Under the pieces are notes generated by a model. It had not been told where the DNA came from. It searched no databases and saw nothing but the letters and a program-made list of their open reading frames with translations. This document shows positions 40,727-48,192 of a stretch of DNA of 48,192 bases, piece after piece. This stretch comes from Lachnospiraceae bacterium (GTDB lineage: Bacteria > Bacillota > Clostridia > Lachnospirales > Lachnospiraceae). The position numbers and the translations under genes are program-made. The stretch covers positions 1 to 48,192 of the forward strand of contig JAFWUY010000142.1 of NCBI GenBank assembly GCA_017524035.1, in the 5' to 3' direction. Every line of letters starts with the position of its first letter. The stretch's first letter is position 1.

Positions 40727-42469
40727 ATGGAAAAAAAAAGAAACAAAAAGAGTATAGTAAAGACCGTTATCAGACTGACGGTCATGTCGTTTATTTGTAT
40801 CATCAGTCTGGGCTGCATGATCTATTGGCTCAGATTTATGTACAGGGATATGGGAGCAACCCACTACCTGCACTACGGATGGGAGCTGGTCTATAACGGC
40901 AAGACTTATTCAGGTGTGGATCTGAGGTCATTCTCATTCGGAGAAACCAAAAGGGGTGATGTGGTGGAGCTTACCTGCACCATCCCGGAGGACGTGACGG
41001 CGGACAGCAAGCTCATGGTACGTGTCCACTATTATGATGTCAGGGTTTATCTTGACGACGAGCTGATATTTACCGCAGACAGCGACAGATATGAAAAGGG
41101 ACTCACTCTCGGCAGCGGATTCTACATGGTGGATATCGGGGAGAACACCGCAGGCAGGGAACTGAAACTTGTATTCAGAGCCGGTGAGGACAATGCATTT
41201 TCATCACTCGCAAGTCCCGAGATCTGGAAAGCCGATACCTTCTATCAGGATTATGCCGCAGGAAATATCTATTACCTGGCACTGTCATTCTTTTTCATCG
41301 TGGTCGGTATGGCCATGATAGTGATGGCACTGGCGCAGGAGGTAAGGAGAACATTCTCATTCGCGGATTCCGTAAGGTTTTCCAGTCTGGCACTTCTTGC
41401 AATGGCATTCGGCATCTGGGTATTTACCGGATCCAATCTTACGGAGATATTTACCGATGATCTGATACGGAAGGTGGATGTGAATTATTATGCCTTCTAC
41501 TTTCTGCCGATCTTCTTTATAGGATTCCACTTTGAGACCGGAAGGTTCAAGGATGAAAAAGGCATAAAGCAGGCCCGCATAAGAAATACCTTCTATGGCA
41601 TAGCATGGCTCTTCGGAATCGTGTTCGTGACCTATGTCTGTTACATGCATATCGCCTGCAATGTTGGACTGAGGCGCTATCTTCATATAGCTCATATATA
41701 TGATGTGATCGTGGTGGCGCTGCTTGTATGCGTCAGGGTATACGATCTGATCAAGGGTGCCAACAGGCATGCCATATCCAATTACGCGACTGTCATGACC
41801 GGAGTCGCGGCACTTGTGGATCTTATCAGATATAATTATTATTCCCGTTATTCACCCAGAGGAAGCGCGGGATTTACGCTGAGCGTTCTGTACATAGTGA
41901 TGATAGTCTTTGTTCTGTCTCTGTTCTTCGATTATATGAGTGATACCGTAAGGGGCGCCCGTGAAGAGGAGAGAATGGGGCTTATCTCCAAGCTTGCATA
42001 CTCGGATGCTCTTACAGGTCTGAACAACAGGCAGGCAACGGAGCAGTATTTCGATACCATAGATGCATCCGGTGAACAGTATGTCGTGGTTCAGTTCGAT
42101 CTCAACAATCTGAAGGCCGCAAATGATACCTACGGCCACGAAGAAGGCGATAAGTATATTGAACTCTTTGCCGAAACCCTTAAGCATATATTCGAGGGAA
42201 GGGGATATATATCCAGAACCGGAGGAGATGAGTTCGTCTACGTCATGCTTCCCAAGGCTGAGGGTGACAGGAAATGGCTGGAAGGAAAGCTGAGGGATCT
42301 GAATGCCATACTTTCCAATAAGGATACCGGTCATTCGGGACTTAAGATGAGTACGGCTTACGGAAGCTACGATTCCTTCGACGGAGATGCAAGAACCATC
42401 AGGGACGGACTGAGGATCGCAGATGCAAGAATGTACGAAATGAAGAAGAAAATGAAGGAATCCAGATAG
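40727..42469 (+). CDS. Membrane diguanylate cyclase with extracytoplasmic sensor and 7TM region
   Basis: A 580-residue protein. An N-terminal helix (about 14-36) leads to an extracytoplasmic beta-rich region (about 40-180, with VRVHYYDVRVYLDDELIF), about seven membrane helices (185-400) and a GGDEF domain (about 415-575). The active motif RTGGDEF (GGDEF 499-503) is intact, and FDLNNLKAANDTYGHEEGD carries the nucleotide and metal residues. The inhibitory RxxD site five residues before GGDEF is absent (EGRG instead), so product inhibition at that site is unlikely. It should make cyclic di-GMP in response to an external ligand. It lies 66 bases after the lysozyme gene. Confidence 0.9.
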   Translation: MEKKRNKKSIVKTVIRLTVMSFICIISLGCMIYWLRFMYRDMGATHYLHYGWELVYNGKTYSGVDLRSFSFGETKRGDVVELTCTIPEDVTADSKLMVRVHYYDVRVYLDDELIFTADSDRYEKGLTLGSGFYMVDIGENTAGRELKLVFRAGEDNAFSSLASPEIWKADTFYQDYAAGNIYYLALSFFFIVVGMAMIVMALAQEVRRTFSFADSVRFSSLALLAMAFGIWVFTGSNLTEIFTDDLIRKVDVNYYAFYFLPIFFIGFHFETGRFKDEKGIKQARIRNTFYGIAWLFGIVFVTYVCYMHIACNVGLRRYLHIAHIYDVIVVALLVCVRVYDLIKGANRHAISNYATVMTGVAALVDLIRYNYYSRYSPRGSAGFTLSVLYIVMIVFVLSLFFDYMSDTVRGAREEERMGLISKLAYSDALTGLNNRQATEQYFDTIDASGEQYVVVQFDLNNLKAANDTYGHEEGDKYIELFAETLKHIFEGRGYISRTGGDEFVYVMLPKAEGDRKWLEGKLRDLNAILSNKDTGHSGLKMSTAYGSYDSFDGDARTIRDGLRIADARMYEMKKKMKESR

Positions 42470-42480
42470 AAATATGAAAT

Positions 42481-42524
42481 GATAAAGAAAACCTCTGCCT
42501 TAGCGGGCAGAGGTTTTCTTTATC
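42481..42524. terminator. Bidirectional terminator between convergent genes
   Basis: GATAAAGAAAACCTCTGCC (42481-42499) and its exact complement at 42506-42524 form a 19-bp perfect stem with a 6-base loop. A-rich and T-rich ends make it work in both directions. The stop codon and final codons of the minus-strand acyltransferase lie inside the hairpin. Confidence 0.92.
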
Positions 42525-43789
42525 TTATACAGTTCTTCGGCGGCCAGACGCGTCTTTGCCACAACATCCGTTCCTTCGGGCGGGAAGCAGTAGAGCAATC
42601 CGTTCCTGTCACCGATCGAGATCATATCACCGATCTCATAGAAGAAGTAATCCGAGTTTACGCTGTAGGAAGCGAGCGGCTTTTGTATAAAGTCGAGCTT
42701 TCCGTCGCAGCCTGTAAGGTGGAAGCCTTTGGTCGTATGCTTGAGTCTGCCTTCTCCGACTTCGTACATCGCGCTGTAGTCTACGATCATGTATATGCGT
42801 ACAGGTATGTCAAGGAGATAAGTTCCTTCTTCGAGTTCCTTTCTGACGCACTGTCTTTCCCACTCAAACCAGTCGGGGATATGGTCGAAAAGCTTCGGTG
42901 CGAGGATTTCCTTCGGTTCTTCGCTCTTAAGCTCCATTTTTCCGAGTTCCGTAAGCTCCCAGGTCGCTTTGCATTCCTCACATTTGAGGTTGATGCCGGA
43001 GGCCCGCATCTTTCCTTCTTTTCCGCAGACCGGGCATTTGTAGAGAACGCGGGAGAGTCCCTCGGCACGGAAGTCTTCGGTGATCTTCGTTCCTGTTTCA
43101 TACTGCTCCCTGAAACCGTCGAAGGAGAATGCTTCCATGATACGTTCCTTTACATCGGCTGAGGACATATCCTGCAGCTCTCCGGGCGTGAAGAGCGTGT
43201 ATTTGTCTGCGGTTATCTTGCATTTTCTGAGGCGCAGTCCGTTGTAGAGAGGATCGTGCAGAAATGCTCCGTGGGTGCGGATCATGATAACGGGCGCCTG
43301 AAGTACCTTGACCAGTTTTATGAGCGAGTCGGGAAGGGTGGTTGTGGTTCCGTCGAAGGTATAACCCGCTTCGGGATACATAAGGACCGAAGTGTGCAGG
43401 ACGTTTAAGGCGTAGGTAATATCATTGATGAGCTTGATGTCCGGTTGGAACTTCCTGGTCGGGATGCAGCCGATCGCTCTCATGATTCCTTCTTTTCCGA
43501 CAAACGCATCCGTGGTCGTAACGATGTTGTAGGGACCCTCGATGACATGGGATGCGATCTTGAGGTCGGTAAAGCATGAATGGTTCATCAGATAGAGCGC
43601 GGGCTGCCCCCGGTGAACCCCTTTCATATCTCCGACGTGAAGCTCGAAATCCGCCTTTTTCAGCTCGGGTCCCGAGAGCAGCTTAATGAGCATACGCATT
43701 ATGCCCGATGGCTTTTCGGGATCCGCAACCCTTGCGGGCGGCAGGCTTATTACTTCGTCATATGATCTTTTTTCGGTGCGGATCTTCAT
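42500..43789 (-). CDS. PlsC-like acyltransferase with internal zinc ribbon
   Basis: This 429-residue protein has an acyltransferase domain at about 45-230: catalytic NHSCFTD (His70, Asp75) and MYPEAG (Glu140), matching the HX4D and PEG-type motifs of 1-acylglycerol-phosphate acyltransferases. It is followed by a four-cysteine zinc ribbon (Cys252, Cys255, Cys270, Cys273; CPVCG and CEEC) and an unrecognised C-terminal domain (about 290-429). It probably acylates a lysophospholipid-like acceptor at the membrane face. The start has GGAGGA. It lies 12 bases after the spermidine-synthase-like gene. Confidence 0.78.
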   Translation of the reverse strand: MKIRTEKRSYDEVISLPPARVADPEKPSGIMRMLIKLLSGPELKKADFELHVGDMKGVHRGQPALYLMNHSCFTDLKIASHVIEGPYNIVTTTDAFVGKEGIMRAIGCIPTRKFQPDIKLINDITYALNVLHTSVLMYPEAGYTFDGTTTTLPDSLIKLVKVLQAPVIMIRTHGAFLHDPLYNGLRLRKCKITADKYTLFTPGELQDMSSADVKERIMEAFSFDGFREQYETGTKITEDFRAEGLSRVLYKCPVCGKEGKMRASGINLKCEECKATWELTELGKMELKSEEPKEILAPKLFDHIPDWFEWERQCVRKELEEGTYLLDIPVRIYMIVDYSAMYEVGEGRLKHTTKGFHLTGCDGKLDFIQKPLASYSVNSDYFFYEIGDMISIGDRNGLLYCFPPEGTDVVAKTRLAAEELYKIKKTSAR

Positions 43790-43801
43790 ATATTCCTCCG
43801 G

Positions 43802-45430
43802 TCAGAAGCTTTCTATAAGTCCGGAAAGCCCTTCTTCTTTGAAAATATCCTTATAATATCCTATCTCTCCCTCGATCAGAACATCGATCACTTCCATTCC
43901 GAGAAGCTCGACGGGAGCCTTGTCATCGGTGAGGATAAGGCCGGTCCCCTCATATTCGGTAAGGTCGTTTAAAACGAGGCCCATAACGTTTACGAATTTT
44001 GAATCCGAGGAGATCAGGGTGTTGAATTCAAGCGACCTGTAAAGGTCTATGTTCATTGACGCGAAAAGCTCTCTGTTGGTCGACCCTTTGACATTGACCG
44101 TTGCGACATTGGGGAAAACGGATGCGACGGTATCGGAGAGGTATGTGGTGATGTCGGTTTCGCCGTTTCCGTGCATGTTCATGTTCATGACCATGACGCC
44201 GTTATCCTTGAGATGGTCCCTGACCAAAGTAAAGAATTCGACAGAGCTCATCTGAAAGGGGATCGTGATATCCTGGTATGCATCGACCATGATCACGTCG
44301 TACTTGCTGTCATCTGCTTCGAGATATGCCCTTCCGTCGTATGTTATGACCTCGATATCCTCGGGAAGCTCAAAGTATTCGTGTGCAAGATCCGTGATCT
44401 TGTCATCAATCTCGACTCCCTTGATATTGCAGCCGGGAAAAAGCTTCCTGCACTGGACGGCAAAGGTTCCCGTTCCCATTCCGAGGATCAGGATGTCCTG
44501 CCGGTCTGAACCTTTTATGTCCGCCTCCGCAGACGGATCCTCATATCCGCGTGCCATTGCGGGAGCGGCGAGTGCATAGTCATAATACATACCGGTAAAG
44601 TCACCGGATTTTACCATCATCGACTGGACTCCGAAGAGAACATTGGTCGAAAGGTATGTGGCATAGTCGGTATCGCTTACCTGAAGATAATTATAGACCG
44701 ACTCTCCTTCGTATGTAAGGTTGGAAACCCAGAATGCAAAGTGGGAGGTGTGCCCGAAAACGCAAGCTATGATGAAAAGCACGCTTGAAACGATGCAGAG
44801 GACGGGCTTTGCTTTCTTTGAAACGAAGAACGCAAGTCCGATAAGGAGCAGGATTCCCGAAAAGATAAGGAAAGTCACGCTCGTTCCGACGCTCGGGATG
44901 GTCACGAAGGTGGGAAGGAAGGTTCCCAGGATCGATCCGATGGTGTTGCATGCTCCGAGCTTACCCGCAACGGAACCGCTCTCGCCGATATCGGAAATGG
45001 TGAACTTCACAAGGGAAGGAGTCACCGTACCGAGCAGGAAAAGAGGGAATACGAATATGACCATGCAGGCGAAGAATGATGACCAGATCAGGAGCTTTGT
45101 CGAAACGGTCACGATCATGATGCCGGTGATGCCGAGGATCACGTATTTTCCGAGAACGGGGATGAATGCGATCCATACGGCAGCGATAAGGATCCTGCGG
45201 AAGAGCCTGGCCGGGTCGTTATCCTTGTCCGCCCATTTTCCGCCGGCGACATTTCCGAGGGCCATTGCGATCATAATGGTTCCGATTATTATGGTCCAGA
45301 CTATCTGGGATGATGAAAAATAAGGAGCCAGGAGCCTTGATGCACCGAGCTCAACGGCCATAACGGCCATTCCCGAGAAAAATTCGGTCAGATAGAGGTA
45401 AAACTTGTTCTTGAGAATATCAAATTTCAT
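43802..45430 (-). CDS. Membrane-embedded spermidine-synthase-like protein
   Basis: This 542-residue protein has about seven to eight N-terminal membrane helices (about 8-230) and a C-terminal polyamine-synthase-type Rossmann domain (about 300-500) with LILGMGTGTFAVQ, VEIDDKI and VDAYQDITIP. The catalytic aspartate is probably in IMVDAYQD. It starts at ATG 45430 (MKFDILKNKF); a longer frame would extend across its own promoter. Members of this fused family are found in many bacteria, but the aminopropyl acceptor is often not known. It is transcribed divergently from 45528 and co-directionally with the acyltransferase. Confidence 0.82.
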   Translation of the reverse strand: MKFDILKNKFYLYLTEFFSGMAVMAVELGASRLLAPYFSSSQIVWTIIIGTIMIAMALGNVAGGKWADKDNDPARLFRRILIAAVWIAFIPVLGKYVILGITGIMIVTVSTKLLIWSSFFACMVIFVFPLFLLGTVTPSLVKFTISDIGESGSVAGKLGACNTIGSILGTFLPTFVTIPSVGTSVTFLIFSGILLLIGLAFFVSKKAKPVLCIVSSVLFIIACVFGHTSHFAFWVSNLTYEGESVYNYLQVSDTDYATYLSTNVLFGVQSMMVKSGDFTGMYYDYALAAPAMARGYEDPSAEADIKGSDRQDILILGMGTGTFAVQCRKLFPGCNIKGVEIDDKITDLAHEYFELPEDIEVITYDGRAYLEADDSKYDVIMVDAYQDITIPFQMSSVEFFTLVRDHLKDNGVMVMNMNMHGNGETDITTYLSDTVASVFPNVATVNVKGSTNRELFASMNIDLYRSLEFNTLISSDSKFVNVMGLVLNDLTEYEGTGLILTDDKAPVELLGMEVIDVLIEGEIGYYKDIFKEEGLSGLIESF

Positions 45431-45467
45431 ATAGGTTCTTTCCGTAAATATAAGTATGACAAGCCTT

Positions 45468-45473
45468 ATTATA
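45468..45473 (-). promoter_or_regulatory. -10 box for the minus-strand operon
   Basis: On the minus strand these bases read TATAAT, 38 bases before the ATG at 45430. The -35 region (GCTACA at a 16-base spacing) is a weak match. It lies back-to-back with the + strand promoter at 45489. Confidence 0.5.
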
Positions 45474-45488
45474 CAGTAAATTTCGATA

Positions 45489-45517
45489 TTGTAGCGCATT
45501 TTTAAAAAAGGTATACT
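45489..45517 (+). promoter_or_regulatory. Promoter for the small ORF and SPL-like gene
   Basis: TTGTAG (45489-45494), exactly 17 bases, TATACT (45512-45517). Transcription would begin near 45524, only about four bases before the ATG at 45528. Confidence 0.55.
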
Positions 45518-45527
45518 TTAATGGATT

Positions 45528-45761
45528 ATGCAGGGCGGTAATAAAAGCGGTAAAACAGATATTTTTGAAGGCGATATGGTGCTGAGCGAGACTATGCGGA
45601 TGCAGCTTGCCCAGATGTGTATTTATGCGCATATCGAGGGAATTGACCTTGTAGAAATAAAAAGAAAGCTTACCGATGAAGGATTCCTTCCCTGCAGCGA
45701 CAAAAATGCCTCCAAAAAGGCTCTGGCGGAGATATACAGGCATGTGGCGTGCTCTTTTTGA
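45528..45761 (+). CDS. Small protein of unknown function before the SPL-like gene
   Basis: A 77-residue, mostly helical, soluble protein from ATG 45528, or 61 residues from an internal ATG 45576 that has GAAGG 4 bases upstream. The core MRMQLAQMCIYAHIEGIDLV looks well conserved in character. I do not recognise a family; it does not look like SplA. It ends 20 bases inside the next gene in another frame, so the two are probably translationally coupled. With the long start, the mRNA would have almost no leader. Confidence 0.5.
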   Translation: MQGGNKSGKTDIFEGDMVLSETMRMQLAQMCIYAHIEGIDLVEIKRKLTDEGFLPCSDKNASKKALAEIYRHVACSF

Positions 45762-46728
45762 CAATGTATATGTTGAAGAAAGAAGCCTTGAAGATGCCGA
45801 GACCGTGCGCATACTTGAGAGGATCGGGTGTGATTCGCCGCATGTTTTGGGGCATTACAAGGATGTCTTCGACAAAAGGAATGAAAAAGGGCAGACAGGC
45901 AGGAACCTGATACTCGCCCATAATCCCGGAAAGCACCTTTATGAGGGTGCCCCGGTATGCCAGAGCTTCGGAAACGAGCACTTTTACTATTCGCCCGGAG
46001 TCATGAACTGCATATATGACTGCGAATACTGTTTCCTTAAGGGTATGTATCCGGGAGCCGATATCTGTATTTTCACGGATATCACGGAAACCTTTTCCGA
46101 AATAGATGAGCTGGTAAAGCGGCATCCGGTATATGTATGCGCTTCTTATAACACCGACCTTACGGCCCTTGAGAGTATCACAGGGTATGTAAGAAGATGG
46201 TGCGAAAAGGCTTCGGAGACTCCGGACCTTTCCGTGGAGCTTCGATCCAAATGCGGAAGGACCGATATCTACGAAGATCTTCCGGTAAGCGATCGTGCAA
46301 TCTTTGCATTTACACTTTCGCCCGATGAGATCGCGGAACGCTTTGAAAAGGGAACCCCCGGTCTTGATGCCAGGATAGGAGCATTAAACGCCGCGATGAA
46401 TGCGGGATTTCCGGTGAGGATATGCTTCGATCCGATGATATATGTAAGGAACTGGAGAGATATCTATTCTTCCATGATCGGGAGGGTGGCAGCAGGCGTC
46501 AGTCTTTCCGGGCTTAAGGATATCAGCATCGGAACCTTCAGGATATCCGACCAGTATCTTAAGAATATGAGAAAAAAATATCCCGATTCAGCCGTCGCTC
46601 AGTACCCGTACGTGAATGAGGAAGGATATTATCAATACCCGGACGAGGTGAGACTTGAAATGGAGGAGCTCGTAAAACGTGAGCTTGCCGAAAAGTTTCC
46701 GAATGTTCCGGTATTTGATTGGAAATAA
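45742..46728 (+). CDS. Spore-photoproduct-lyase-like radical SAM protein
   Basis: A 328-residue radical SAM enzyme starting at ATG 45742 (GGAG 10 bases upstream); an in-frame ATG at 45676 would add 22 residues without family match. The cluster motif CIYDCEYC (Cys90-x3-Cys94-x2-Cys97) and DNVYVEERSLEDAETVRIL at the N-terminus match the SPL family. SplB repairs the spore photoproduct thymine dimer; many SPL-family proteins occur in non-sporeformers and their role is less clear. No spore genes are nearby. The TldD gene follows 18 bases later. Confidence 0.82.
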   Translation: MWRALFDNVYVEERSLEDAETVRILERIGCDSPHVLGHYKDVFDKRNEKGQTGRNLILAHNPGKHLYEGAPVCQSFGNEHFYYSPGVMNCIYDCEYCFLKGMYPGADICIFTDITETFSEIDELVKRHPVYVCASYNTDLTALESITGYVRRWCEKASETPDLSVELRSKCGRTDIYEDLPVSDRAIFAFTLSPDEIAERFEKGTPGLDARIGALNAAMNAGFPVRICFDPMIYVRNWRDIYSSMIGRVAAGVSLSGLKDISIGTFRISDQYLKNMRKKYPDSAVAQYPYVNEEGYYQYPDEVRLEMEELVKRELAEKFPNVPVFDWK

Positions 46729-46746
46729 CAGAAAGGAAGAAAGAAT

Positions 46747-48180
46747 TTGAAAGCACCGTTTTCAGAATATCTGGAAAGCATTGCCCCCGCCGTTAAAAAG
46801 GCGGTGGACGATCTGTCAAGGGACCATGATTACGTCAGCGCACTCTGCACGGATTCAAAGGGCCTGGTGATAAGGATCGGAAGCAGATCCAGATCGATAT
46901 CAAACAAGACTATGACCACCGAAAGAGGAGTGGTCTTCAGAGTCTGCAAGGACAAAAAGTACAGCGAGTATGCGGTGAACACCGCCGACTGGAGCGATAC
47001 GGATTCGGTCATCGCCGGGATCAGAAAAGAGCTTGAGCTCCAGGATGCACTTCTTAAGTCTTCATCCGTAAGCGTCTATGAGACAGGTGTGCTCGAAGAT
47101 GAGCCCCTTGAATTCTTCGGACAAAAGGACACCGAGCTCCTTCCGGAGAAGACCGATCTTAAGACGCTTACCGAAAAGCTCATCTCCATCTCCGACAAGG
47201 GAATGGGAATGAGCGACAAGATCATCGAGTGCATCGCACGCGCCCAGTCCACACATATAAGCAAGATGTTCATTACCGTGAACAGGGACTTAAGACAGTC
47301 ATATGTCTACAGTGAGGGCATGGTCGCAGCGGTAGCTTCCTCGGATGGCAAGGTCAAGGAAGACTATAAGACCGTATCGGGAATAAAGGGGCCCGAGCTT
47401 TTCGATGAAATGGAAGCTCTGCTTGAGCCTGTGGTAAACGGAGCACTCGAGCTCTTAAACGCAAATCCCATTGAGCCCGGAGAATACGAGATCATCACCT
47501 CACCCGAGGTCACGGGACTTATCGCACACGAGGCGTTCGGTCACGGCGTCGAGATGGATATGTTCGTAAAACACAGGGCACTCGGTGCGGATTACATCGG
47601 AAAGAGAGTGGCATCCGACAATGTCACGATGCATGAGGGTGCGCTCTGCGCAGAAAACGTAACGAGTTATTTCTTCGATGACGAGGGCGTAATGGCGGGC
47701 GATGTCACGGAGATAGAAAACGGGATCTTAAGGTCCGGGATCTGTGACAGTCTTGCGGCACTCAGGCTCGGAGTAAAGCCCACAGGAAACGGAAAGAGAG
47801 AGAACTTTGCTCACAAGGTCTACACCAGAATGACCAACACGATGTTCGATTCGGGACCGTACTCGAAGGATGAGATGATCGCATCCGTAAAATACGGATA
47901 TCTTCTCGAGGGAATGCAGAGCGGAATGGAAGATCCCAAGCACTGGGGAATCCAGTGCATCATCCAGAAAGGACGCGAGATCAGGGACGGAAAGCTGACC
48001 GGAAAGGTTGTCGCACCCGTCATCATGACGGGATATGTTCCCGAGCTCCTCGGAAATATCACGATGTGTTCGACCGACCGCATGGTATTCGGAAGCGGAG
48101 GCTGCGGCAAGGGACACAAGGAATGGGTCAAGGTTGCCGACGGCGGCCCGTATCTTAAGACGAAAGGGAGGCTCGGATAA
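46747..48180 (+). CDS. tldD: TldD-type metallopeptidase
   Basis: This 477-residue protein of the TldD/PmbA family has the zinc motif HEAFGH (His261, Glu262, His266). A TTG start follows AAAGGAAG. Conserved segments include SPEVTGLIAHEAFGHGVEMD and MTGYVPELLGN, with the usual glycine-rich C-terminus (FGSGGCGKGHKEWVKVADGG). TldD works with TldE/PmbA as a heterodimeric protease that matures peptides such as microcin B17 and degrades small proteins. Its stop shares a base with the start of the next gene, as expected for the tldD-tldE pair. Confidence 0.92.
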   Translation: MKAPFSEYLESIAPAVKKAVDDLSRDHDYVSALCTDSKGLVIRIGSRSRSISNKTMTTERGVVFRVCKDKKYSEYAVNTADWSDTDSVIAGIRKELELQDALLKSSSVSVYETGVLEDEPLEFFGQKDTELLPEKTDLKTLTEKLISISDKGMGMSDKIIECIARAQSTHISKMFITVNRDLRQSYVYSEGMVAAVASSDGKVKEDYKTVSGIKGPELFDEMEALLEPVVNGALELLNANPIEPGEYEIITSPEVTGLIAHEAFGHGVEMDMFVKHRALGADYIGKRVASDNVTMHEGALCAENVTSYFFDDEGVMAGDVTEIENGILRSGICDSLAALRLGVKPTGNGKRENFAHKVYTRMTNTMFDSGPYSKDEMIASVKYGYLLEGMQSGMEDPKHWGIQCIIQKGREIRDGKLTGKVVAPVIMTGYVPELLGNITMCSTDRMVFGSGGCGKGHKEWVKVADGGPYLKTKGRLG

Positions 48181-48192
48181 TGAAGATTGAAC
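48180..48192 (+). CDS. Start of the next gene, probably a PmbA/TldE partner (cut by window)
   Basis: ATG 48180 overlaps the TldD stop (TAATG) and is preceded by GGGAGG about 8 bases away. Only MKIE is visible. Identity is inferred only from the near-universal pairing of TldD and PmbA/TldE. Confidence 0.5.

Noticed and set aside
42479..43162. 227-codon + strand frame opposite the acyltransferase
   Set aside because: The minus-strand protein has clear HX4D and zinc-ribbon motifs and a GGAGGA start. The + frame begins inside the terminator hairpin.
45742..46728. Evidence that the organism sporulates
   Set aside because: SPL-family radical SAM proteins also occur in non-sporeformers, and no spore gene is near.

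Overview
The window reads as a chromosomal stretch of a low-to-moderate GC Gram-positive anaerobe of the class Clostridia, most likely a gut or rumen Lachnospiraceae. Supporting signs are Bacillota-type ribosome binding sites (AAGGAGG-like), a CD3324-type regulator domain, a DUF6020-like membrane protein, a GH25 lysozyme carrying clostridial cell-wall-binding repeats, a cytosolic GH67 alpha-glucuronidase next to a GH43, and one 7TM diguanylate cyclase. The taxon is an inference. All genes except two (42500-45430) are on the + strand, in short tightly packed operons. I saw no tRNA, rRNA, CRISPR array, insertion sequence, integrase or phage gene.

Layout. 1-5382: an HD-domain protein cut by the window edge, an aminoglycoside-phosphotransferase/GNAT fusion, a small phosphotransferase-fold protein with a degenerate active site, a CD3324-type regulator with an extra C-terminal domain, a MATE exporter and a deoxyinosine-type DNA glycosylase. 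5455-8418: GH67 and GH43 enzymes for xylan-derived oligosaccharides. 8419-9706: a 303-base leader with a 21-codon ORF, an intrinsic terminator and a possible antiterminator, then rsgA. 9755-10516: a SAM methyltransferase, followed by a zinc-ribbon-like coding remnant.

10640-20999 is the standout: an eight-gene operon with a CarS-type CDP-lipid synthase, a rifampicin-phosphotransferase-like dikinase, a CDP-alcohol phosphatidyltransferase, a phosphatidylserine-decarboxylase-type enzyme, a UbiA-family prenyltransferase, a second dikinase, a GNAT and an acyl-CoA-ligase-type adenylating enzyme. It looks like a dedicated route to an unusual aminolipid, using the same enzyme families as the later steps of archaeal phospholipid synthesis plus two dikinases of unknown substrate. 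It ends in a strong terminator.

21144-24161: an ECF-type sigma factor with a membrane protein and an ABC-2 transporter. 24192-27178: an MBL-fold hydrolase (possibly leaderless mRNA), an iron-containing alcohol dehydrogenase and a TIGR01212-type radical SAM protein. 27309-33977: a SulP transporter, a NUDIX hydrolase, two GT-C-like membrane proteins (one with a highly charged repeat tail) and a DegV protein. 34170-39077: a complete livJHMGF branched-chain amino acid ABC transporter with structured leader and intergenic RNA. 39200-42469: a secreted GH25 lysozyme and a diguanylate cyclase, ending at a 19-bp bidirectional terminator. 42500-45430 (minus strand): a membrane-fused spermidine-synthase-like enzyme followed by a PlsC-like acyltransferase with a zinc ribbon. 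45528-48192: a small unknown protein, a spore-photoproduct-lyase-like radical SAM protein, TldD, and the first codons of a probable PmbA/TldE partner.

All family assignments come from reading motifs and layout; no database search was run.
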